From an uncultured Butyrivibrio sp. (GTDB lineage: Bacteria; Bacillota; Clostridia; Lachnospirales; Lachnospiraceae), in NCBI RefSeq assembly GCF_947169445.1, contig NZ_CAMVPU010000046.1:1-28117 (forward strand): DNA of 28,117 nucleotides, in the 5' to 3' direction. Of the stretch, positions 1-6,469 are shown piece after piece. Within the stretch, counting starts at the first letter, position 1. Each line of letters starts with the position of its first letter. Made by a program: the position numbers and the translations under genes. The notes under the pieces are model-generated. The model was not told the origin of the DNA and made no database searches. It saw only the letters and a program-made list of their open reading frames with translations.

Positions 1-230
1 ATCAGGCGGCTGTAGCTACAGCTCCATGGGAATCTCACCCCTCCGCGGTTCTCGCCAAGCAGTCCTTCGACTGAAGTCTCATTATCTCCGCATCTTTCAT
101 TGCCTCCCCGGTTGCTGTCCGGTTGTCGCAGTTGCGCTTCCTCGCACATGGCGAGCGGCTGCTTCGGCTGACGTTGTCACATCTGATGCAGGATCGTACC
201 TGATGAATGACTATTCGATTTTGAAGGTTC
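1..230. other. GC-richer non-coding stretch with local hairpins
   Basis: No convincing gene is seen here. The stretch is visibly richer in G and C than the rest of the window. It contains a perfect 14-bp palindrome (GCTGTAGCTACAGC, 9-22), a small hairpin CAGTC-CTTC-GACTG (60-73), and paired CTCGC/GCGAG-type arms near 145-160. A minus-strand frame is open to the left edge, but it has no ribosome binding site and an odd composition. A structured RNA or the flank of an element is possible. Confidence 0.3.
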
Positions 231-257
231 GTGAAGGGGATTTATTAACCCCTTCAC
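231..257. terminator. Perfect 9-bp inverted repeat, possible terminator
   Basis: The arms GTGAAGGGG (231-239) and CCCCTTCAC (249-257) pair perfectly around a 9-nt AT loop. The T-tract is poor on both sides: TTATTT follows on the plus strand, and there is none on the minus strand. It could end the minus-strand gene that stops at 307, or a plus-strand transcript from 1-230. Confidence 0.4.
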
Positions 258-306
258 TTATTTGGACTGGGAGAACTAAATCGTTCGGGTGTTTTTGAGA
301 TTTTTT

Positions 307-840
307 TTACTCTGCCTCATCCATAAGAGCCTTCAATTTCTTAAGTCCAGCGCTGACAGACTCATGAACTGTAGACTTTGCGTGCCCTTCCTTATTTGCA
401 ATTTCTCCAATAGAAAGTCCATCAAAGAAATGCATTTCAATTCTTCTTTTCTGAACATTTGGGAGCTTCGACATAGCAGCAAACAGCTTCTCTTTATCAA
501 GATGGTCACTGACAACATCGAACAGATTGTCTTGAATAAGCTCTTCATGACACATCTCAGTTACGCCTTCTTCATAACCAAAAGCATCAACTGATCGTTT
601 CTGTCTCTTTGCATGCTTATCTTCATTCCTGCAAAACTCCTTCATTGCATCACCTTCGGCAACTGATAACACAACGTATGGAATATATGGCTTCAACTCA
701 TCTCCATACAGCTTCTCGATTTCACTTGCGCTAAGATCTGATATCACTGCATACTTTTCAGATCCTACAAATCCCGGGTACTCATATCTAAGATCGATTA
801 CCGAGTACTCCACCGTTGCCGCTACTTTTGTTCCTGTCAT
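307..840 (-). CDS. Sigma-70 region 4-like (sigma-factor-like HTH) regulator
   Basis: This 177-residue protein ends in a sigma-70 region 4-type helix-turn-helix (about residues 125-175): a 'LPNVQKRRIEMHFFDGLS' helix, then 'IGEIANKEGHAKSTVHESV', which would be the recognition helix, then 'LKKLKALM'. The N-terminal 120 residues match no sigma region 2 that I recognise, so it is more likely a sigma-like DNA-binding regulator than a full sigma factor. Such proteins are common in mobile elements of Clostridia. The start at 840 is supported by GAGG five bases upstream of the ATG. It is preceded on the same strand by a candidate structured RNA (902-1102) that may attenuate its expression. Its promoter is not obvious. 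Confidence 0.7.
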   Translation of the reverse strand: MTGTKVAATVEYSVIDLRYEYPGFVGSEKYAVISDLSASEIEKLYGDELKPYIPYVVLSVAEGDAMKEFCRNEDKHAKRQKRSVDAFGYEEGVTEMCHEELIQDNLFDVVSDHLDKEKLFAAMSKLPNVQKRRIEMHFFDGLSIGEIANKEGHAKSTVHESVSAGLKKLKALMDEAE

Positions 841-901
841 TTTGTCCTCGCTTTCCGGTCACGAGGCAGGAACAGAATATGAGCAACAGCCTTATCTCTG
901 A

Positions 902-1102
902 GGTTCATGGGACAAAAAAGCGCAGAGAACAAAAGGGTACAGACATACGCTTTTCCATCCCATTTCTGGAATTAAGAAAAACTGTATGTTCATATCCTGT
1001 TCACTGCGCTTCATGAACCAATATGAAATTTGTTAGTTACCTGGAAGCCTTAGACTCCCATAGAAAGCCGCAGGTCCTGTGGTCTTCTATCGAAACCAAG
1101 GC
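902..1102 (-). ncRNA. Candidate structured RNA or attenuator upstream of the sigma-like gene
   Basis: There are two nested hairpin domains. The first has GCCTT (1047-1051) with AAGGC (1098-1102), ATAGAA (1060-1065) with TTCTAT (1085-1090), and CCGCAG (1068-1073) with CTGTGG (1077-1082). The second has GGTTCATG (902-909) with CATGAACC (1012-1019), GCGCAG+GAACA (920-931) with TGTTC+CTGCGC (998-1009), ACATAC (943-948) with GTATGT (984-989), and TTTTCC with GGAA/GAAAA inside. On the minus strand the GCGCAG stem is followed at once by six Ts (complement of 914-919), as in a Rho-independent terminator. It matches no RNA family that I know. Confidence 0.4.
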
Positions 1103-1156
1103 AAAAAAATAAGCCTGACAAAGTAAAGAGAAAAGTCTCTCTAAACTTCGTCAGGC
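1103..1156 (-). terminator. Rho-independent terminator after the Com-like gene
   Basis: On the minus strand GCCTGAC (1150-1156) pairs with GTCAGGC (1113-1119). Inner AAGT/ACTT and AGAGA/TCTCT pairs follow, and then TTATTTTTTT (complement of 1103-1112). It lies 19 bases after the stop of the gene at 1175-1342. Confidence 0.85.
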
Positions 1157-1174
1157 GTTGGTCGCTATGATCTC

Positions 1175-1342
1175 TCATGCGCCGATTTGCTCAGTACGAA
1201 CTGATCTGTGGTGGAAGCTGACAGCAATAACCGCTTTGCAGATGGGGCACTTGATCTTGATGATACCCTCTACCGCAGTCGGATCTGCATCAAACAACCT
1301 TTTATTTTTACAACATGGACAAGCCACATGCACTTCATGCAT
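1175..1342 (-). CDS. Small Com-like zinc-ribbon protein
   Basis: This 55-residue protein has two Cys pairs, CPCC near residue 8 and CPIC near residue 32, spaced by a short 'GIIKIK' strand. The pattern (CxxC, then IKIKCPxCK) resembles the Com translational-regulator family of Mu-like phages and related small zinc-ribbon proteins. The start at 1342 is chosen because GGGAGG lies ten bases upstream; the frame extends further upstream but without a better site. It is followed by a strong terminator, so it is probably the last gene of its transcript. The target is unknown. A role in RNA or DNA binding is inferred only from the zinc ribbon. Confidence 0.6.
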   Translation of the reverse strand: MHEVHVACPCCKNKRLFDADPTAVEGIIKIKCPICKAVIAVSFHHRSVRTEQIGA

Positions 1343-1577
1343 TCTTTTTTCGCCTCCCTTGCAGAGGCCAGCCAAAAGGGAATGTCAAACTGACCGTTGA
1401 TTATAGTTTCATTTTCCTTTGCACTTATGTCCGTGAACTTGTACCTAAGATAGCGATAAATAAATTATATCGAACAGACGTTCTCTCGTCAATTATCATT
1501 TATCATTTATTGCTGACCTCGCAAAATAACTCGCAAAATAGCCTAACGAAGCGATATTCAGTTTTTGACAAATAAAA

Positions 1578-1631
1578 AAGGCGAAACAAAACAGGATACC
1601 CATTACGGTATTCAATGTCTTGCTTCGCCTT
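1578..1631 (-). terminator. Rho-independent terminator after the broken zinc-ribbon gene
   Basis: On the minus strand AAGGCGAA (1631-1624) pairs with TTCGCCTT (1585-1578). Inner ATACC/GGGTAT pairing extends it, and a T-rich tail (TTTTTATTTG) follows. It sits about 10 bases after the reconstructed stop at 1641 but about 140 bases after the stop of the intact reading frame at 1775, which supports the view that the gene was once longer. Confidence 0.8.
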
Positions 1632-1640
1632 CCAACGATC

Positions 1641-1990
1641 TCATGTCGTTCCTAGCCGCCAACAAACTCTTGCTACTTTTTTGCGAACCTTCCAGTCCCC
1701 AGCTGGATCCAACGCCTTCAAAAGCAGCTCATCATCAATATTCTTTTTTCAGTTTATCAGCATCTAAGAAGCAGCTAACCCCTGCACTGCGATCTTCTGT
1801 CAGTAAACGTCATCAGCCAAGTAGGTCTTTGCTGAATAATAATAGTCCGTCCGCACTTACGACATCTGGCCTGGTCATCAAAGTTCTTTTCCTTAGAACT
1901 TGATTTCTTCAGCTCAGTTCCACAAGCCGGGCAATGATACCCCTGCGGTTTTTGTCTCCGCTCTTGAAACACTATTTCCGTTTTCTCCAT
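1641..1990 (-). pseudogene. Zinc-ribbon protein gene, apparently frameshifted at its 3' end
   Basis: The intact frame runs from ATG 1990 to a stop at 1775. It encodes a zinc ribbon with CPAC and CRKC pairs (Cys at about residues 19, 22, 42 and 45). After the second Cys pair the encoded tail looks random. Protein-like sequence continues in other frames: 'DYYYSAKTYLADDVY', then 'LLTEDRSAGVSCFLDADKLKK', then 'NIDDELLLKALDPAGDW' and 'VRKKVARVCWRLGTT', ending at a stop at 1641 just before a terminator. One-base changes near 1850, near 1802 and in the A6 run at 1745-1750 would join these into about 117 residues. AGGAGG lies 12 bases upstream of the start. This is a decayed gene, or less likely a consensus error. 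The short ORF could also be real and the rest chance. Confidence 0.45.
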
Positions 1991-2173
1991 ACCTAAAAAT
2001 ATCCTCCTAAAACACTTTTTTTCACATACGATATTATATATAATTTCCATGCGAAAAACTCATCAAGATTATCCGTCAACCTACACCATTATCCGATATG
2101 CTCCGGTATACTCCATAACTCTCCAACACACTCCAACACTCTCCACTTATAACAGAAAAAAATAAAAAAGAAC

Positions 2174-2722
2174 TTATAATTCAAAATCTGGAGGCGGAAC
2201 TTTGCCTGCTGCCACCTCTTCTTTTTCTCTTCGAATGGCATACTCCAAAATCAATGCTCCATATAATGCAGTCGCATCGTCCTTTCGTCTGTTATAGGTT
2301 CCCGAAGACATATGTAATTCATTCTGCATCGAGAGGTCTGTCCTGCCATCACCTTCGAGATATACGCAGTTGAGAATATATACAAGTTCCTTCCCATCCG
2401 GAACCATATCCTCCATTTTGGTAAGAAGCCTGGCAGACTTTTCCGGATACCATGAGCAACACGCGACAGCAACTGCAAATACTGTCTTATCAGTTTCAGT
2501 GTAATCATCAGGATTCTTGGCCATTTTAATAAACTTCCTGCGGACAGCTTCTTTTCTTGCATCGATAGTTACAAGCGCCTTTATATTTTCTTCTTCGCTT
2601 CTCCCCATGAAATAATGCTTAAGTAGCGGCCTGATTAGCTTTACCATGCTTTTATACTCAACCCCCAGCTGAGTACAAAAGTTCACAATAATCACATGTG
2701 ATGATACTCTGTTCCTGCTCAT
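2174..2722 (-). CDS. Possible ArpU/RinA-like phage-type transcriptional regulator
   Basis: This 182-residue protein is mostly helical and charged. A C-terminal segment (about residues 130-165) reads as a helix-turn-helix: 'LSMQNELHMSSGTYNRRK' followed by a long helix. 'SxxTYxRRKxxA' resembles the end of ArpU/RinA-type late regulators of phages in Firmicutes. The rest is unrecognised. AAAGGAG stands ten bases before the ATG at 2722. A strong terminator lies between this gene and the XRE gene upstream (2769-2801), so it is either read through or has its own promoter in the 47 bases between; I see no clear one. The assignment is by pattern only. Confidence 0.4.
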   Translation of the reverse strand: MSRNRVSSHVIIVNFCTQLGVEYKSMVKLIRPLLKHYFMGRSEEENIKALVTIDARKEAVRRKFIKMAKNPDDYTETDKTVFAVAVACCSWYPEKSARLLTKMEDMVPDGKELVYILNCVYLEGDGRTDLSMQNELHMSSGTYNRRKDDATALYGALILEYAIRREKEEVAAGKVPPPDFEL

Positions 2723-2768
2723 GACAAACTCACTCCTTTCACCAAGTCATTAAAAGCATATAAACAAA

Positions 2769-2801
2769 AAGAAGAACAGGGATCTATTCCCCATTCTTCT
2801 T
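2769..2801 (-). terminator. Rho-independent terminator after the XRE gene
   Basis: A 14-bp stem (2769-2782 with 2788-2801, two G-T wobbles) closes a 5-nt loop. On the minus strand TTTTTGTTT follows. It lies 6 bases after the XRE stop codon. Confidence 0.85.
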
Positions 2802-2806
2802 AATAA

Positions 2807-3154
2807 TCAATTCTCCATAACCAAGCTTGTGATCTTCTGTAGATACATCCACATGCCCTTTAAGAAATTGTCTCGGTTTCTTCCACTGTAAGTAGAAAGC
2901 ACAAATGTAAATGCCTTGCTGTCCTCTTCCTTCTCCCCCGTAATAACATACTTGACATCAAAAGGCGTTTTTTTGTAAAGCATCAGTAACCTATCTGCGG
3001 ATATCGTGCTTTCACCAGATATGTACTTTTGATACTGTTGCACGCTTACATCAAGTTCATTGGCCATCATCCGTTGAGAATAACCCAGATTTTTCCTGAC
3101 ATCCTCAAGTCTAAGACCAATTTCAAGTGTCTCGTCACCTTTACTTAGTCTCAT
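2807..3154 (-). CDS. XRE-family helix-turn-helix regulator
   Basis: This 115-residue protein has a Cro/CI-type HTH at about residues 12-62: 'LRLEDVRKNLGYSQRMMANEL' then 'VSVQQYQKYISGES' and 'ISADRLLMLYKK', the usual XRE layout. A helical tail of about 45 residues, probably for dimerisation, follows. The start at 3154 is preferred over an upstream GTG because AGGTG sits six bases before this ATG. The RBS and a likely -10 (TACAAT) lie inside a 46-bp inverted repeat (3159-3204), so self-repression is likely. It has its own terminator downstream. It may control neighbouring element genes. Confidence 0.8.
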   Translation of the reverse strand: MRLSKGDETLEIGLRLEDVRKNLGYSQRMMANELDVSVQQYQKYISGESTISADRLLMLYKKTPFDVKYVITGEKEEDSKAFTFVLSTYSGRNRDNFLKGMWMYLQKITSLVMEN

Positions 3155-3158
3155 AAAA

Positions 3159-3204
3159 ATCACCTACCATTTACTTAAATTGTAGTAAGTAAACAGTAGG
3201 TGAT
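3159..3204. promoter_or_regulatory. 46-bp inverted repeat over the XRE promoter and RBS
   Basis: The outer arms ATCACCTAC (3159-3167) and GTAGGTGAT (3196-3204) are perfect complements. The inner arms TTTACTTA (3170-3177) and TAAGTAAA (3186-3193) are too, and the centre is 8 bases. On the minus strand a possible -10 TACAAT lies in the centre, and the 3159-3167 arm contains the AGGTGA Shine-Dalgarno of the XRE gene. It fits an operator for the encoded repressor; as RNA, its downstream arm would hide the RBS. Confidence 0.65.
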
Positions 3205-3255
3205 AAAGCAACCATCATTATTAAATTATTGACGTGCTAGTTGATGCTTGTTTCT

Positions 3256-5739
3256 TTATACCGAAACTTCACTTGACTGCTCTATCTTTAGCTTATAGGT
3301 ACACCCTTGACTTCGGTAATTCGAGCAACCATAAAACGCGCCATATTGGCCATTTCTCCTCACAAGGATGCCACCACAAACAGGGCATATCTTTTGGGCT
3401 TCCCCCCATAGACTATCACCATAGCGCCTTCGTAACTCTACAGTAAATATAGAGCTGTTGCACATATCTGTGACAAGAAATGCCTTTTTCTTGGCCCTAG
3501 TGAGTGCCACATAAAACAGGCGTCGCTCCTCAGCAAATGGGAACGATTCTTTTCCTTCCAACAAGCAATCCACCAATGGATCATCCTGTATTTTGCTTGG
3601 AAATCCCATTCCCCTATCTTTATTATTTATAACGAAAACATAATCCGCCTGCAGTCCCTTAGACTTATGCGCTGTCAAGAATTGCATCTTTAAGTCCTTT
3701 CTGTCCGGAAAAACTACATTAGCCATTTGAGTAGATACATCATATTTGCATTCCAATTGACTGCAATCGCTTAGCAACCTGCTATCAAATGTGTATCTAC
3801 CAATAAAGAACACAGTACTATTTTGCGGAAGTCCACGAAGTCTCCTAAGCATATTTGTTATTGCATTCTGCTCATCAAATCCGCTGATTTCCCCTAGAGC
3901 GAAACCGCAGTCACTTGGAACTCCTTTTATATTCTTCTTAATCTGTGCAGGGTTTTGCATAACAAAAGTTCCACTGATATCTATCAAACTGTCTGTAAAT
4001 CTGTAAGTAGTCTCGATTTTACTATACTCAGATGGTCCCCAGTACTTTGAAAAATTTAGAATATAATCCAGATCGCTTCCTGTAAATCGATATATACTCT
4101 GCCAGTCATCTCCCACGCAAAACAGATTATAATGCGATGAATCCCTTAAAGCCTTGAGCAAGCTGAAACGGGATTTTGAAATATCCTGATACTCGTCAAC
4201 AATAACGTACTTGTACGGATTGACATACTTTCCATCTCTAACCATATGAACTGCATTATTTATCATATCGTTAAAGTCTATTTCACCTCTTTTTTCAAGT
4301 TCTGTCTTATAAGCATCATAGATAGGCGCTATAAGGTCAATAAGCGCTGCATTTCTTAACATTTTAATATTCTTAATTCCAAGACTCCGCAGCTGAGCAA
4401 TGTCTACCTCATTACTTTTCATCAATGCAATGACAGTTGCAATCAATTCCGATAAAGCAGACAAAACATTTTTTGAATTAGATTCAGATATACTGTTCCA
4501 CATGTCATCAGGCGATACAGGTTTGAACTCCACTCCTGCCTGACGAAGCTTTTTCTCAAGCAAAGGAATAAGATTTCCCTTTGATCGTTCATATGCGTAG
4601 CACTCCAGCATAACTGTTCCTCGCTCTTTGTGGAGGCGCCTCTTCCACTCCATGCTTTCCCTATACTCCTGGGATGGAGTCTTTCCTTCTCTTGCGGAAA
4701 AGTATGCTGGAACTTCTCCCTTTTCATTTATTCCAAAGTATTCGATATAGTGGCCATAATCTGTAAGATAAAAATCCGGATAGTACTGGGCTCGATCCTC
4801 GGTTCTTGTATCATACATATATTCCTTCTCATATTCATAGGCGATACCATTCTGATACAGGAAATTTGCTATATCCATCTCGCCGTAACTCTTTACTTTA
4901 TCTCCCTTAAGTGTTACTGGTGGATTTGTTCTTAAGTATTCGTCATATTCCTGTTTGGTTTTAAAATCAAATTCAGACGTATCATACTTATAATTTGACA
5001 AAAAATATTTGCACAATAGTTCCAGATACTTTGAATTCTGCATATTCACAGCAAGCTGCTCTTTCGCAAACTTTGGCAACGAGATACTTGTTATCTTAGG
5101 CATGATTCCATCAACTGAGTTGATAATATTTAATCCCAGTTTATGGAATGTGGACGCAGATATCTTTGCACCTGTCTCTTTGTTTATTCTTTCACTCATT
5201 TCTGAAGCTGATGCATTAGTAAAAGACAGAACAAGTATATCTTCAGGCCTGCAGGCTCCACTCTTCAAAAGGTACTTTATCTTTCCTACAATTGTAGTCG
5301 TCTTTCCCGTTCCAGCACCTGCGATAACAAGATGGTTAGCCATAGGTTTTACTATGCACTTCATCTGCTGGTCATCCAGTATTCTACCTTCGACATTACC
5401 AATAAGCTCACGGGATTTATCTATGAGATTAGCCGCAACCACATCATTGTGCACAGATATTCTTTCATCCAGGTTTTCAAGCAGCTGATCTATCGCCTTT
5501 TTCTTAGCAGATAACTTAGGATTTGTAGCACGTATTATGAACGGAATTGCCTTAATCTGGGCCATTATATCTTCGTAACTTGTATTAACCCCTTCAATAA
5601 ACGCAACGTCTAAGAACTCAGCATCCCCTGAAAGCGCCTGTTCTGTAGAACTTGTAAAAGAATCAGCTTTATCACAGACTTCGTTACAAGTAGCTTTATT
5701 ATATTCAATTTTCTTGCTCAGCCCATCTATTAATCCCAT
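3256..5739 (-). CDS. SF1 DNA helicase, UvrD/HelD-like, with C-terminal zinc finger
   Basis: This 827-residue protein shows the SF1A motifs in order: Q-motif 'LDDQQ' (121-125), Walker A GAGTGKTT (141-148), DEYQD (515-519), GDDWQSIYRF (543-552), 'LTAHKSKGLQAD' (688-699) and 'EERRLFYVALTRAKK' (737-751). A four-Cys topoisomerase-type zinc finger ends it (C785, C788, C805, C813). Between motifs Ia and II is a long insert (about 285-390) with 'EMDIANFLYQNGI', 'YPDFYL' and 'YIEYFG', as seen in HelD-like helicases and reminiscent of a PD-(D/E)XK fold. It should unwind DNA in an ATP-dependent way, in repair or defense. AAGGA stands before the ATG. It follows the terminator of the DUF262/macro operon, so it is probably transcribed on its own. 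Confidence 0.85.
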   Translation of the reverse strand: MGLIDGLSKKIEYNKATCNEVCDKADSFTSSTEQALSGDAEFLDVAFIEGVNTSYEDIMAQIKAIPFIIRATNPKLSAKKKAIDQLLENLDERISVHNDVVAANLIDKSRELIGNVEGRILDDQQMKCIVKPMANHLVIAGAGTGKTTTIVGKIKYLLKSGACRPEDILVLSFTNASASEMSERINKETGAKISASTFHKLGLNIINSVDGIMPKITSISLPKFAKEQLAVNMQNSKYLELLCKYFLSNYKYDTSEFDFKTKQEYDEYLRTNPPVTLKGDKVKSYGEMDIANFLYQNGIAYEYEKEYMYDTRTEDRAQYYPDFYLTDYGHYIEYFGINEKGEVPAYFSAREGKTPSQEYRESMEWKRRLHKERGTVMLECYAYERSKGNLIPLLEKKLRQAGVEFKPVSPDDMWNSISESNSKNVLSALSELIATVIALMKSNEVDIAQLRSLGIKNIKMLRNAALIDLIAPIYDAYKTELEKRGEIDFNDMINNAVHMVRDGKYVNPYKYVIVDEYQDISKSRFSLLKALRDSSHYNLFCVGDDWQSIYRFTGSDLDYILNFSKYWGPSEYSKIETTYRFTDSLIDISGTFVMQNPAQIKKNIKGVPSDCGFALGEISGFDEQNAITNMLRRLRGLPQNSTVFFIGRYTFDSRLLSDCSQLECKYDVSTQMANVVFPDRKDLKMQFLTAHKSKGLQADYVFVINNKDRGMGFPSKIQDDPLVDCLLEGKESFPFAEERRLFYVALTRAKKKAFLVTDMCNSSIFTVELRRRYGDSLWGEAQKICPVCGGILVRRNGQYGAFYGCSNYRSQGCTYKLKIEQSSEVSV

Positions 5740-5776
5740 AGATTTTCCTTATCTGCTCTATTCGTCCGCATGCCTT

Positions 5777-5807
5777 AAATAAATAGAGGACCGCTACCGC
5801 GATCCCC
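5777..5807 (-). terminator. Terminator of the DUF262/macro operon
   Basis: A 9-bp stem (5786-5794 with 5799-5807, two wobbles) closes a 4-nt loop. On the minus strand TATTTATTT follows. It lies 18 bases past the stop of the 29-codon ORF. Confidence 0.65.
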
Positions 5808-5825
5808 CAGCATTAATACAAGTGT

Positions 5826-5915
5826 TCAATCAAAGTCATATGGATTGCTGTAGCAAAACCAATCTGAAGGAGCATAATCATCCAGGTAAACTGTTGTACT
5901 CTTTTTCTTGCTCAT
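5826..5915 (-). CDS. 29-residue ORF overlapping the macro-domain gene stop
   Basis: The ATG overlaps the TGA of the macro-domain gene (ATGA), so it could be translated by coupling. The peptide begins MSKKKSTTVYLDDYAPSD, is rich in Tyr and Asp, and ends in NPYDFD. It looks protein-like and could be a small protein, or the start of a longer gene that has been cut off. No family is recognised. The operon terminator follows directly. Confidence 0.35.
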   Translation of the reverse strand: MSKKKSTTVYLDDYAPSDWFCYSNPYDFD

Positions 5916-6448
5916 AGCCTTACGTAATTCTCATCAATATATCCCTGAACATCCGAGTAAACCTTGCCAGATAGTTCAAAGGCCTTCCTATCGAAAACTA
6001 CCAGGAAAATTGACATCTCATTTTCAAAAAGGAACTGCGGAATCACAGAAGTTGCTATCTGCAGTGCCTTGTCCTTTGGGAATCCGTAGGCACCCATGGC
6101 AATAAGGGGAAAAGCAATACTCTCACACTCTTTTTCTACTGCCAGACTCAAAGCTTTTTCATAGCAGCTTCGCAGGATATCAAACTCTCCATGTTCAACG
6201 TCTTCCCACTTGGGACCACTGACATGTATTATGTACTTCGCGTCAAGATTAAATGCCGGAGTAACTGCAGCCTCTCCTGGCGGAAGCTCTCCTATCTTCT
6301 CACGTTCAGCAAGAAGTTGCTCTCTGCCTGCAGCATTATATATCGCAGTATCAACACCGCCTCCGATAAAAACATCTGGATTGGCAGTGTTAACTATGGC
6401 ATCTGCTTTAACTTTTGTAATATCATTCCTGATAATTTGAAATGGCAT
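5912..6448 (-). CDS. Macro-domain (ADP-ribose binding or hydrolysing) protein
   Basis: The whole 178-residue protein is one macro domain. Visible are 'GDIT'-like 'NDITKVKADAIVNTANP' (8-24), the GGGVD loop (29-33) followed by 'AIYNAAG', and 'IAMGAYGFPKDKA' in the second half. These form the ADP-ribose pocket of the YmdB/Af1521-type family, which binds ADP-ribose and often removes it from proteins, nucleic acids or O-acetyl-ADP-ribose. GGGGAG lies five bases before the ATG. It is the third gene of an operon with two DUF262 proteins (21-base gap). This suggests reversal or sensing of ADP-ribosylation linked to that module, which is inference. Confidence 0.85.
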   Translation of the reverse strand: MPFQIIRNDITKVKADAIVNTANPDVFIGGGVDTAIYNAAGREQLLAEREKIGELPPGEAAVTPAFNLDAKYIIHVSGPKWEDVEHGEFDILRSCYEKALSLAVEKECESIAFPLIAMGAYGFPKDKALQIATSVIPQFLFENEMSIFLVVFDRKAFELSGKVYSDVQGYIDENYVRL

Positions 6449-6469
6449 AACTGCTCCCCATCAACATGC

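Noticed and set aside
1..147. Minus-strand open frame to the left edge (begins MCEEAQLRQPDSNRGG).
   Set aside because: No RBS, biased composition, and the DNA looks like structured non-coding sequence.
1565..1903. Plus-strand 112-codon frame over the zinc-ribbon gene.
   Set aside because: Overlaps a terminator and is antisense to a Cys-pair protein with a good RBS; composition is that of a shadow frame.
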